Part shown: positions 37,969-48,986 of the stretch, one piece after another
Layout of the letters: every line of letters starts with the position of its first letter
Numbering within the stretch: the first letter of the stretch is position 1
From: Apis mellifera
Taxonomy: Eukaryota > Arthropoda > Insecta > Hymenoptera > Apidae
Direction of reading: 5' to 3'
Length of the DNA: 64,000 nucleotides
NCBI RefSeq assembly: GCF_003254395.2
Contig: NC_037638.1
Span: 22,955,352-23,019,351 of the forward strand
The notes under the pieces: generated by a model
What the model was told of the DNA's origin: nothing
What the model saw: only the letters and a program-made list of their open reading frames with translations
The model's database searches: none
Position numbers and translations under genes: made by a program

Positions 37969-38902
37969 CGTATGAGAACAAGCGATACGAGGATTTACAT
38001 TACCCTCGTGATTAATTATTAATCGAAATAGAGGGAAACATCGAGCATTATCGTAAAACGAAATTAGCCCCGTCCACGTTGATTTGTGTCACGCCGCGAT
38101 CATCTCTCGATTAAACGTTACAATATCGCGAGAATGCTGTTGATGAGAAATTTCCGTCGAATCGGGCTCCAAGATCGCCTTCTAATTAAGCGTTTTTAAT
38201 TTAAAAAAGAATAATTGATAAAAAAAATTGATCATTACGTGTACGCAGATTACGATTAAATCTGAGAATTCGTAGTCTTGTGTAAATTATTTTGAGATTC
38301 GTTTAAACGAAGAATAGTTCTCATCATCATTAATATATTTTATAATATTAATTGTTACGTTGAAATAATTTAAAGCAACGTGAAATTATGATATAGTTTC
38401 ATTTTATTTTAGTCGAATTATTATGATTCTCATTGTTCATTCAATATTAATATTGAATTCTTCAATATTTCTCGTTTTTGCAAATTGAACACACCTATAA
38501 TAAAATAAATATACAATATCTTATAGATGAAGGATACTTAGTTTGTTTTCAAATCTTCTTCATTTCGACATATTATTTTCTTGCACGTGTAACAATATCT
38601 TTTATTTATCTTTGCGACGCGCCCATCTAAATCACTCTACACAAAAGTTGCGCGCAAGAATCTCAAGGGTATACACATCGTTATCCCGTCAATCTTTCCA
38701 AGAAAGCGTGTAACAGCTGGAGCGAATTGAGAGGTCGGGCTTCGATAGGCTCGAGGACGTTATCGCTTTAAGAAAAAGAGACAGACGAGGTTCCTTCTTC
38801 GATCGTCGTCGGAGGATTCATTGGAATTACGAGTGCAGAATGAAAGATTCGTGGAAGTGTAAAGATTTTATCCTGAAATACTTTCGCGAGTACTTATAAC
38901 AT

Positions 38903-40375
38903 ACATCGATATTATATCGAATCTTAATAAGGCCTATTCCACTATATTTTAATCAGGGAGAGAATGGAATGCATATAAAATAAATAAAGTGGACGATAAC
39001 ATGCCTAATTCGATATTTTCGAGTTATAAGCCAATGTAACATCGATCGAATCTTTATAAAGTCGATTCCACTCGTTTCGATCGAGGAAATATCGTCAATG
39101 AAAGGGAATGGAATGCGTATAATCACATGTAAAATAAATAAAGTGGATGATAATACCGTTGGTTCCATACTTTTGAGAATTATAAGCCGATGTAACATCG
39201 ATCGATATCCTAATAATATCTTAATAAGATCGATAATATCTTAATCGATTCCGCTCGTTTCGATCGAGGAAATATCGTCAAAGGGAATGGAATGCGTATA
39301 ATCACGTGTAAAATAAATAAAGTGGATGATAACATTGTTAATTCCATACTTTTAAGAATTATAAGCCGACATAACATCGAGTGATCGAATCTTAATAAAG
39401 TCGATTTCGCTCGTTTTGATCGAAATATTTCAATGGAAGAAGATGGAACGCGTATAAAATAAATAAAGTGGACGATAACACGCCTGGTTCGATATTTTCG
39501 CGTGTTATAAGCCGATATAACATCGATCGAATCTTAATAAAATCGATTCCGCTCATTTCGATCGAGGAAATATCGAAATATTCGAAATATTTCAATGGAA
39601 GAAGGTGGAACGCGTGTAAAATAAATAAAGCGAATGATAATGCGACTAGTTCGATATTTTGGTGAATTATAAGTTAATAAAGTCGATTTCGCTCGTTTTG
39701 ATCGAGGAAATATCGAAATATTTCAATGAAAGAAGATGGAATGTGTGTAAAATAAATAAAGCGAATGATAATGCGACTGGTTCGATATTTTGGCGAGTTA
39801 TAAGCCGATGTAATATCGATCGAATCTTAATAAAGTCGATTCCATTCGTTTTGATCAAAATATTTCAATGAAAGAAGATGGAACGCATGTAAAATAAATA
39901 AAGCGAATGATAATGCGACTGATTCGATATTTTGGTGAGTTATAAGCCGATATAATCGATCGAATCTTAATAAAATCGATTCCATTCATTTTGATCGAGG
40001 AAATATCGTCAATGGAAGGGAATGGAATGCGTATAATCACGTGTAAAATAAATAACACGTCTGGTTCGATATTTTCGCGAGTTATAAGCCGATATAACAT
40101 CGATCTAATCTTAATAAAATCGATTCCGCTCGTTTCGATCGAGGAAATATCGAAATATTTCAATGAAAAAAGATGGAACGCGTGTAAAATAAATAAAGCG
40201 AATAATAATGCGACTAATTCAACATTTTCGCGAGTTATAAACTAATGTAACATAGATCGATAGAATCTTAAATCTTTAATAAGATCGTTTCGATCGAGGA
40301 AATATCGCGTGGAAGGGAATGGAACGCGTATAATCGCGTGTAAAATAAATAAAGCGGATGATATCGCGGCTCTCT
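38903..40375. repeat. Tandem array of about ten diverged ~150-bp units (minisatellite/satellite-like)
   Basis: The core AAAATAAATAA recurs at 38977, 39131, 39310, 39456, 39618, 39749, 39891, 40045, 40186 and 40342. The spacings are 154, 179, 146, 162, 131, 142, 154, 141 and 156, with a mean near 152. Each unit also carries ATAAGCCGATRTAAC, a CATCGATCGAATCTTAATAA block, TCGATTCCGCTCGTTTCGAT and CGAGGAAATATCG. Copies fall into at least three subtypes by the sequence around the core: GTGGACGATAACAYGCCT (38977, 39456), ATAATCACRTG-core-GTGGATGAT (39131, 39310, and in part 40045 and 40342), and GCGAATGATAATGCGACT (39618, 39749, 39891, 40186 variant). The left edge is degenerate and the right edge stops sharply near GATATCGCGGC. 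Open frames running across copies are a by-product of the repetition and are not genes. Confidence 0.95.
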
Positions 40376-41203
40376 TCTTAAAGAGCTTTTCAACCGAGAT
40401 TGGAATCCTCGTGCAAACACGAGGCCCTTCTGTTTGCCGAGACCCGTGTGACGTTACCTAGTGTGACCATTTCGCGACCATACCTTTCCTCGCCACCTCT
40501 CTTGCGGGGAATCCCGTTAATTTCGTGGCAACGGGGATTGTTTCACCGAGGGAAGAAAAATAGAAGCGTTCGAACGGCGGGAAGTTGTTTCTCGAGGAGA
40601 TCCGGCGTGAGAACGGTTTTATATTTTTTCAACGGGTCGACTCGAATCACGCTCTCTTTGACTATTAAATCAGTCTGGAAACAGCGATTTAGAACAGGTG
40701 AAAAACGGGTTACTCTGTGACATACCTTTATGAGTTATTGAAATTATATTTCCACTGAGTATTTCTCATACTCGCAGGGATGTCATAGAGAGGCCAATAG
40801 TGAAAAAAAAAAATTTTATTCTCGAATGAAATTTAAAAAAATTTATTACACTCGCCTATCAAGGAACTTATTCGTTATTAAACGAACGTGAAAAATATAT
40901 TCGATTCCTTCTGTCCAGCTTCGATCGTATATATTATATCGAACTTATACATTGTCGCTTTAAAACTTTGAAACGTTCGTGTAAAAACGAGTGGTTTATT
41001 TCGAACGACAATAGTTTTGAAATTTCACTCCTTGGAAAATAAACATCGATGGATGAAATTCATATATTCATGTATTGTCATTCGTCCAAAATTCGGTGAC
41101 GAGATAAAAACAACGACGAGAAACAAGGAAGAAAAAAAATAAAAGGAGAAAAAAAAATAAAAATTTGATATCTCTCAACTTACTTAATACCTCCACAATC
41201 TCC

Positions 41204-41459
41204 CACAGAGATCCATAAGCTTGCGGGGAGCCATCTCGCGCAAATGCAAGCGATTACACGGTAGTTCGAGATGAATACATGTAATAATCCATATATATAT
41301 ATATATATGTATGACCGTTTTGGCGGTGCCATCGATCGGCAGCTTCCATTTTTGTCCGGGATTATCGAAGGCTGGTTTACCGGATCCTAATTCGTATCCG
41401 AAATCGGGCACAATGGCCGAAGATACGTTACGGACGGCGCAATGGAAATAAGAAAAGGA
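41204..41459 (-). other. Exon-like island interrupted by (AT)n, unassigned
   Basis: This island is markedly less AT-rich than its surroundings and open in several frames. On the minus strand one frame reads S-S-A-I-V-P-D-F-G-Y-E-L and then GSGKPAFDNPGQKWKLPIDG before entering the (AT)9 repeat at 41291-41308. A different minus frame left of the repeat reads RDGSPQAYGSLWEIVEVL and meets a consensus donor (TTAA|GTAAGT). The plus strand also has a 46-codon frame from ATG at 41311. I recognise no family and the acceptors are weak, so this may be a decayed element or a non-coding conserved sequence. Confidence 0.2.
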
Positions 41460-44025
41460 TTCTCGACAGAGGACGAGGATTCCTCGAGATTCGGCTAATA
41501 CGCAATCGTCTCAAAGATTCGCATAACCGATATCGAGAGAACGGCATATTGGTCGATAATCCAGAATCGCTCGACTCGCCATTTAAGATTTATATTTCAT
41601 ACTTTGAATATATTTTCCAATTCCTTCTATCAACGGATTATTATGCAACGGATTTTTGTGCAAATAATTCATTGCGAAGAATTTATCATAGCTTTTAAAT
41701 TAATCGAAACTCCCAAATATAAGCGGTAAGGAATATTTTTTCAAAGAAAAAGCATCACTTCGCCTATGCTCCAATACATAAATCATTTATAACCCCATTT
41801 ATAACCGGTGAAAATATTCGAATATCGTGATATTACATCAACCACGTCCACAAATTGGGAAAAATTCCTGTTCAAATTTAGCGTGAAATCTGGTGTATCG
41901 TGTAAGGAATATTTTGAAAGAGGATGATGATCGGGGAGGAGTGAATTGATCGAAGATTGCGAAGAAAGGCAATGGCACGGGTCCACGATCGGCCTCATGA
42001 AATTCCATGAAATTGCATATTCCTTTCCGACGAGGACAGCGCCGATGATTTGAATATCAAAGATCGCTTGCTCTTTTTCACCGCGTTGATTCCTCGACCG
42101 GAATTTCGACCGGGATCGGAGAGGCCAAGGGTGAAACAAAGCTATCGTTGATTTTTTAGATATCGGCTCCCTCCCCCTGCTTCCCCCGCGAAAAACGGCT
42201 CGCAATGAATCCGACACGCGCGGGCAGAGATCAAAGAGGTCGGCAAGTTTCGGTTCGGCTATTTTCCAGTTTTCAAAAAGCAACTACTTAACGATCCGAC
42301 GCTCGAAGGATATTTCATTAAAACTTGCAATCCGATTCAAAAACGGGGACGAAGGTAATTCGCGTTAAAACTCGTCGCTCCATGGTCAAATGTCCTCCAA
42401 CTTTTTCCAGGGAACAACAACCGAGCGCGAAATAATTGTGCTAATAGGAGAGGGGAGGAGAGAACTGACAACCCTTTTACACGAGAAGGAAAAATGCTTA
42501 TGTTAATGAACGTATAATTTCAGTTGTATTTTTTAGACGTTGAGCCATTTCTTTTTTTTTCTCTTTTTTCTTTTTTTGGATATTTTCAGAAAGAAGAGGA
42601 GGAAGAGGAGGAGTACTTTTACATAAACTCGTGAGATAATGAAAGATAAATTAATGAAATTTCGGAGTCCGAGAATTATAATTTTGTGTTTCATTTCATC
42701 TTTTTATCGTCTATCATTTTCGTAAAATACCTTTAACGTATTAAAAACTTGATATTTAAAGCATAAATACGACATTATACTCGTAAATTAAACGAGAGAT
42801 GAACTTGCTATTTAATATCGCATTATTTAAATCTGTATCTTGAAAGATTTTACGCGTCCGGTATTTATAACAGAAGGATTACTTTATTTAAATCCTTAAG
42901 GGAAAGATTTTCTGCTAATTTGTTATCATCAAACGGATTTATCAAAGCTACCTAGCTATTCTGACATAAGATGTAAAAAAAACGAACGGTTAAACGTCTA
43001 AAAAACATTATTATATTTATATTATTATTTAAACTCGTTAATGTCTTTCTTCCCTTCCCTGAGATGAATTTTTCTTTCTTCACCAATGAGCTAAATATTC
43101 CCTCGATTCCTTTGAAAGGATTAACGATTCTCCCGTATCCCCTCAACTATTCCTAGCGAATCGATTCGTTTTTGCTCCTTCCTTCTAATCGATAGCCGCA
43201 ATTGTAGCCGGTAATTTAAGAAATCCGCAGCTACGTATTCCCGCGGAACTTTCTCTTAAAATAACTATTACCACCCCCTTCTCCTCCCGTGCAATTGGAC
43301 ATGGCGGATCGAAGAAATCGAGTTAGCATCGAATGTGAATGGAGTAAAAATACCGGAGTAATTCGGCAACGACGAGGGAGAATATCTTCGAATTTCTTTT
43401 GCGAATAGGCACGCATAAGGCAACGTGGAATCGTTTAGTCGAAATACATACCGAGCTATCCTATTCGACTTTTCATCTCCTCCCTTTCCAAATCGTTTCT
43501 CGACGGTGGCCTTTTTTAAGAATTTCCAATTCTCTCTCTCGGAGAGGAGGAGGTTAATCGAATCGGGATCGAAAAAGGATCGGCGATTTAAGAACACGCG
43601 CAGGGAGAAGGCTTTCGCTTCGAGAAACTCGCTCCGCTCGCGAAATCTCGGACACTTTTATTCGGGTGGCGCGGCGGCATTAAAATCTCGAGGAAAACTC
43701 GCCGCGATCACCTGTCCCACATTTATTACGGGGACGTGGTGGAGATTCTCGAAGAATATGGAGATGTTCCGGCGGGGAACATTTCCATTTTAATGCCGTT
43801 CCGAATGTATTCTCGTGCGACGAGAATTCTAAAAAATGCAACTACCGCCTCGGTCCTCTCATAAATTCTTCCATGGACGGTGAAACGACGTTTGTCCCCG
43901 GAAAGGATTCCAACTACTAGAGGCAGAAAGAGAAAGAGAGAGAAAAAAGAAGAGAGGAGGGGGGAAGAAAGTTCGTTTCGAAAAAATCATTTGAAACAAA
44001 TAGTATCGTCGTTCTCATCTCTCGA

Positions 44026-44051
44026 GGAGAGAGAGAGAGAGAGAGAGAGAG
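44026..44051. repeat. (GA)n microsatellite
   Basis: Thirteen GA units in a row, continuing a purine-rich neighbourhood. Confidence 0.95.
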
Positions 44052-45411
44052 GGTTGCACGAGATTCTCGAAAGTGAAACGATGGCTACTGGCGCGTTGGC
44101 CAGCGAAAAGATTATAGCTCGTAATAAGATATTTCGAGTGGCAGAGCCGTTTCTTTTATCGGTGCTTGCATTTAAATGCAAAGTATTATTCAAATCGCGC
44201 CAGGTTTCAACCACCCCCTCTGTGTCCCTTATTGCTCCTCTTTCTCGTCCCTTTCCTCCTATCTCTTTCCTTCCCTCTCTCATCCCTTTTGTCTTCCACT
44301 CCTTTTTCCCTCCTCACCACCACCACTCTTCCCACCCTTCGATTCGATATCCTTTATCCGACGTTCTTCTCTTCCTCGTCGCCGGTCTCGCACGCAGCAG
44401 CACCAGCTGAGACGCCCTTGGGACAAGAGGCTTCATTTCCTGATATTCAAATGCGCTCAAACATCATACCCGGCCATCGTGTGCCCCACGGAGGCGCTAC
44501 CACGCCGCGGTTTCCGCGCGGATAAGCCGGTTTCAACCCTCGATGCATGCCGGCCTCCAACGTTGCTGCATCCTCTGCCGCTATGCTCGCTCTCTCTCTC
44601 TCTTTTTTTCCAGAAAAACGCTTCCACGCTCTCCTTCCCTCTTTCTCCCGGCGTGGACTATCCAACTCCGCGCCGTTGGACCTCGTTGCGCCAGTTCGCG
44701 GTGGAAAATGCAAATCGCCAACGCGAGAGCAACGGTTATGAAATCGTAAGGGACCTTTCCCTCCCCCTCTCGCTTTAGGACGACGGATCCTCCGTTATAA
44801 CGGAGTTGGCCCACAGTGGCCGTCCTTCCTCCTCCTCCCCCTCCCTCCGAATTGCACGGATCGCCGTGGCAACCCTCGGGGAGAATATTATAAAACCAGA
44901 TATCGGGAAATGATGATCGAACGGTAGAGCGAGAAGTAAAAAAAATATCGTGTTATAGTTGGAGAAGGTAAATTTCGAGATGGATGAATTGTAGGAACAA
45001 TTTGTGCGATCGAATGTTAAAATTATTAATTATGATAAAGTGTGGTCGCGAATGTATGAAACATTTGACAGATCTATTCGTACGATGGAATTTGAAGTAT
45101 GGATTATAGCACAGGGTGTTTATGATTCTTGTTATTTGGAGAGTGAGTAAATTTTCTAAATTATATCGCGAGAATAAAAAAGAAAAAGAAGCTTTCAACT
45201 TTAATTGCGAGCGTGATTCGATTCGAAAAAAGAGGAAAAAAATACGGTCCATTTCTCCCGGAATTATCCTAGAGATTTACAAGAAGCGAAAATTCAACTA
45301 TCTTTTCGTTCAACCTATCAGGCAACTTGTTCGAAGTTGAGAACTTGGGATAGCGTGGGATCGAAGCTTCCATTTAAGTAGGAACAAACAACAACGAGAG
45401 GAACTGGAAGG

Positions 45412-45483
45412 GAAACGGTGGCCTAGGGCGTAAAGTCCCGACTTTTCGATTCGAGAGTTGCGGCCTCGAATTGTTTGGTGTTC
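45412..45483 (+). pseudogene. Decayed tRNA-Arg(UCG)-like sequence, possibly a SINE head
   Basis: Seen: TGGCCTAGGGCGTAAAG (45419 on) matches the A-box/D-arm of eukaryotic tRNA-Arg(UCG). It is followed by CCGACTTTTCGATTCGAGAG, which resembles the anticodon arm with TCG in the loop, then GTTGCGGCCTCGAATT, a damaged B-box/T-arm. The A-to-B box spacing is about 43 bases, in the normal range. The T-stem no longer pairs, the acceptor stem pairs only at its outer bases, and the anticodon loop has an extra base, so a working tRNA is unlikely. It could be a tRNA pseudogene or the 5' end of a tRNA-derived short retroposon; no clear body or tail follows. The match is from memory of the family consensus, not a search. 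Confidence 0.42.
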
Positions 45484-48400
45484 CCTTCACTTTTGCCTCG
45501 TTTCTACATTAGTGATCAATGAACATTATTCAATTCTTGCCCTTCCAATCACTTACAAAGGGTCTTATTATCGATCAACAAAGCTCTTCGTTTCATTCGA
45601 GAATAACTTCAACAATCCCAATCTTTATTATTTTGCTAGACGTTCCTCTGGAACATTGCTCAAAAATAATTGTTTTAATTAAGTTTAAAACGTCTCTAAA
45701 ATAAACGATGCACATAAGATTATACAAAAACGTAAAGATTTCAATACTGTTTAATTTAGAAGACAAACTTATTGGACACTCTATCAACGAAATATGTAAA
45801 TATGACTTTTTCTCATTAATAATTCAAAAACTGGTGAAAATAATGGCGAATAATTTTCTTTACTTATAATTTATCTTGGTAAAAACGATTCTTCAAAAAT
45901 GGCGACCACGAACAATCGCAAACCGTTTGAATCAGTTAAAACAATTCCAATATAATCGTACCGAAGAAAATGTAACCTAATCATAAATCAAGATGAAGAG
46001 ACAAGATTGATTCGAAATTATTTCTATCGATAAACACGGCATCGCACCTCCATTCATTTCAAATCGAACGAACAAACGAATCTGTGCAACTCGTAGAATC
46101 GAACCGATGCCCGAGGAACGCTGTGTATTAAGGGAAGCTTACGAGAAGTTCGCAAAGGAACGCAATACGGGATTTATTAATCCGAAAGAAGGTCGTGCTA
46201 TGCCCGACTCGTATTCCCCTTTCCTCCCCTCGTGTTCCAGATCGAGTGGCGCATTCCGATAATCAGAAGGAAGACTTCTTGGCACTCGCGTCAACTCGAG
46301 AGCGAGATCGATATGAACGACTTTCGAACACGTGAGTTCGCCGCGTTCCTCCAACTTTCCACATTCTTTCCACTCTCTCTCTCTCTCTCTCAATTCGAGT
46401 TTGCTCTTCAAAGAAACGAATCTATATACTCGGCTGCCGAATTCTACTATTTATTTTCCTTCTTCTTTTTCCTTCTCTTCTTCTTCTTTTTTCGTTTCCT
46501 CCTCCGTCAACGATCCTTCTTTCTTATTCCGTCGACCTTTCCTTTCTTATTCAGGCAAGGGCAAAAGTGTAAAGGGATAGAGTAGAATAAGGGAGAGGCA
46601 AGAGGGGAAGGGAATTACGTGAATTAAAGATGACTTTCTCGGGAGTCAGGAGGCGTAACGGTGTAACAGGAGAGGACTTCCGGTCGGCTTTGCGTGTTCT
46701 CGGGACCGGGGAAGGAAACGAAAAGCACCGTGGTACACGACGTACGTACGAGGAGTAAATAAAACGAGAAGAGGGAGGGGTGGGTGGTTCTTGAGAGGAC
46801 GGATACGACGATTCTTCTTCCTCCAGCAATTTTCGTCGACCGATAGTCGAGGAAGGGGATAGAGGTGGAGATGGAGGCGCAGCATTGAATCTTGGATGAG
46901 ACGGACGACGACAAATTGAAGGATCAAAGGGAGAACCGAGGGAACCACGCGACGCGGTTTATTGTTCGCCCATCCGTGCGCCTCCCCTGCCAACCGCGAT
47001 CAAATCTCGACCTCTTTTAAAACGGACTTTAATAATAACGACTCGTATGAATTAAATGCCGGCCTTTTTTAATGCCGACGAAATTAATAGTTTCGTTCCT
47101 TCCGAACGATTTAAAAAAAATGATCGATAAAAGAGGGGAGAAAAATTATTTCGAGCAAACTAACGTACAATTGGATACAAATGGAACGAAATGTTTTAGA
47201 ATTAACGTTACAAAGTAAAGTGGTTCCATACAATTTTTATATAATTTTATATAATATGAATGTATAAAAGTAACAATAGTACACGGTCTTGCAATTATTT
47301 TTAATAATTCTTCCCTTCCGATATAAATTGGATGTACGAAAATTAAATTCGACGATTTTAACGTGATTTATTTCTGTTCTTTTTTTTTTTTCTTCTTAAA
47401 TACACGATGACAAATTGGTAACGAGAAGATTAAAAGTCTTTTGTTCGTCTTTCTCGTTCTGCAATGCATCGAGATCCGGCCAAGTAAAATTGAAACGTGC
47501 AAAGATTTGCCAGTGGGGAGGGGGGGCAGCGGCGGCACCTCTGGTTGCCGTTCGTTAAATGACGGCACTTGGACAAAAAAGAGCGGGAATAAGCGTCCAA
47601 CAGAGCGAAAAATAAAAATTTTATTCAATATTCGTGGTCGGTTGTGCGGTCGAGGTCTTTGATGCTTATTCGACCGATACGTTTCGTTACGCTCCGACTT
47701 TTTAACAGCGAGCCCTCTTTTCAAAAATCTCGTCGGACGGTGAAAAATGTTGTTACACCGTCCAAATAGTGGCCCAATATTTAGAGAATTAAATTTCACG
47801 CTCCTCTATTAGATAAATTCCTCCCCCAATTTACCCGGTTTCACTCTGTACGAGGGATCTCGAGCGTTTATCGTGTCGTATTTCGCGTACTCGCGTAACG
47901 AAGAAATTTATCAGGAGAATCGGCGTCACTTAGAACGACATCATTCATTCTTTCGAAGCTTTTTCCACCCTTTTTCGTTTTGCGGAAATTCGGATCGTTT
48001 CGAGAGAGGAGACAGATACATCTCTGACAAATTTTGAGTTGAAGGATTATATAATAATGATAAATATGATAAATATCGACAAATTTTGTGCAATAAGAAT
48101 ATAGATTTGGAACTGCACTTCTTTGTATCAAACAGGTATTCTACTGTTCATTTCTGTTAAAATAAGAATTCAAACAATCAAACTAATTCTAATATATTTT
48201 TTTTAAATATCCCTTTTTGGATCTTTCCTTGTATCGAACAGAAAATGTTATTTTCGATCCACAAAGAAACATAATTTTTTTACTTTCTCGATCAACTTGT
48301 CAACTTTTTCATCTCCCAATTCATCTCAATATCGAATAACTCTAATATATTTTGTTTTCTGATAATTATCCGTTTCAATGCCAAGTCAAAATCAATTTCT

Positions 48401-48698
48401 TCTAACATCCTTTAACTCGTTGCAAATTGCAACTCCTCCTTTCATTCCTCGATCCCACCGATTATACCATATTTCATCAAGGGGAAACTCCTTCGGGGGG
48501 ATCAAAATGTCGCTCAACCCAGAGAGAAAACTTTTTCACCCGCGCAAGGCGCAATTAATAATCCTGAATTCGCGACAGCTCCTACGTGGACGGATACAAT
48601 TGCACAACAATTGGGTATTCCAGCGTCCGGAGTGGCGAGGTTGAACATAATGGAAGGGTCCCCAGAAAACACGGAGCGAGATGTCCTCTAACGTCTAC
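45484..48698. other. Non-coding stretch
   Basis: No supported gene. Visible elements are C/T-rich sequence at 46370-46395 and 46460-46505, poly-T at about 47379-47391, a G-rich run near 47515-47530 (GGGGAGGGGGGGC), and AT-rich sequence at 47200-47400 and 48040-48370. Confidence 0.45.
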
Positions 48699-48758
48699 AC
48701 GCGCGCGCGTATTAGATACACACACACACGTATATACACACACACATATATATACGCG
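48699..48758. repeat. Composite alternating purine-pyrimidine tract: (CG)n, (CA)n, (TA)n
   Basis: ACACGCGCGCGCGT is followed after a short interruption by (CA)n, TATA, (CA)n, (TA)n and CGCGTG. Long alternating purine-pyrimidine sequence of this kind is prone to left-handed Z-DNA. Artefactual His/Thr frames arise from it. Confidence 0.9.
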
Positions 48759-48963
48759 TGGGCCGCGTACACGCTTTTACGCAAATTGCCGCGCAATATT
48801 CGCGCCAGCTTTAAACCGAATTCATAACGTCGGACAAACTGCATCCTCCGAAGTATTAAGGCATTAAAGTAATTGTTTGCAGTTGAGATAATACGAGTGA
48901 ACCGGACACAGAACTGGGAATAATTAATTAATGCACCCCCTCGTAAATAACGAGCTCGCAATA

Positions 48964-48986
48964 CTCCTCCTCCTCCTCCTCCTCTT
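48964..48986. repeat. (CTC)n microsatellite
   Basis: Seven perfect CTC/TCC units, then CTTCTT. Confidence 0.93.

Larger units (their letters stand above)
26390..38902. other. GC-richer non-coding region with many simple repeats
   Basis: A long stretch of higher GC, many CpGs and strong purine/pyrimidine strand asymmetry, with no gene I can defend. The longer open frames (for example 28381-28881, 34653-35204 and 34969-35586) are Ser/Pro/Arg-rich low-complexity translations without domains. G-rich or C-rich runs occur at 26568-26592, 33381-33399 and 33839-33865. Alternating CA/CG/TA sequence occurs at about 31665-31765. A TATAAATA at 32377-32384 sits in GC-rich flanks without an associated transcript model. 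Confidence 0.45.
40376..45411. other. Non-coding stretch right of the tandem array
   Basis: No gene I can support. It includes A-rich tracts near 40800 and 41130, the (AT)9 run at 41291-41308 inside an exon-like island (separate entry), and an unrecognised 166-codon minus-strand open frame at 41783-42283. T-rich sequence lies near 42545-42580, a purine-rich tract at 43925-43970 and pyrimidine-rich sequence at about 44205-44370. Confidence 0.45.

Noticed and set aside
38903..40375. CRISPR-like array
   Set aside because: The repeats are about 150 bp, diverged and contiguous, with no short identical repeats separated by unique spacers, in an insect genome.
41783..42283. 166-codon minus-strand frame
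   Set aside because: No recognisable motif, no good splice sites and ordinary composition. Length alone is weak evidence in this CpG-rich DNA, although a lineage-specific gene is not excluded.
44176..44778. 200-codon plus-strand frame
   Set aside because: Translation of a CT-rich tract: Ser/Pro/Leu low complexity with no domain; neighbouring frames are equally open.
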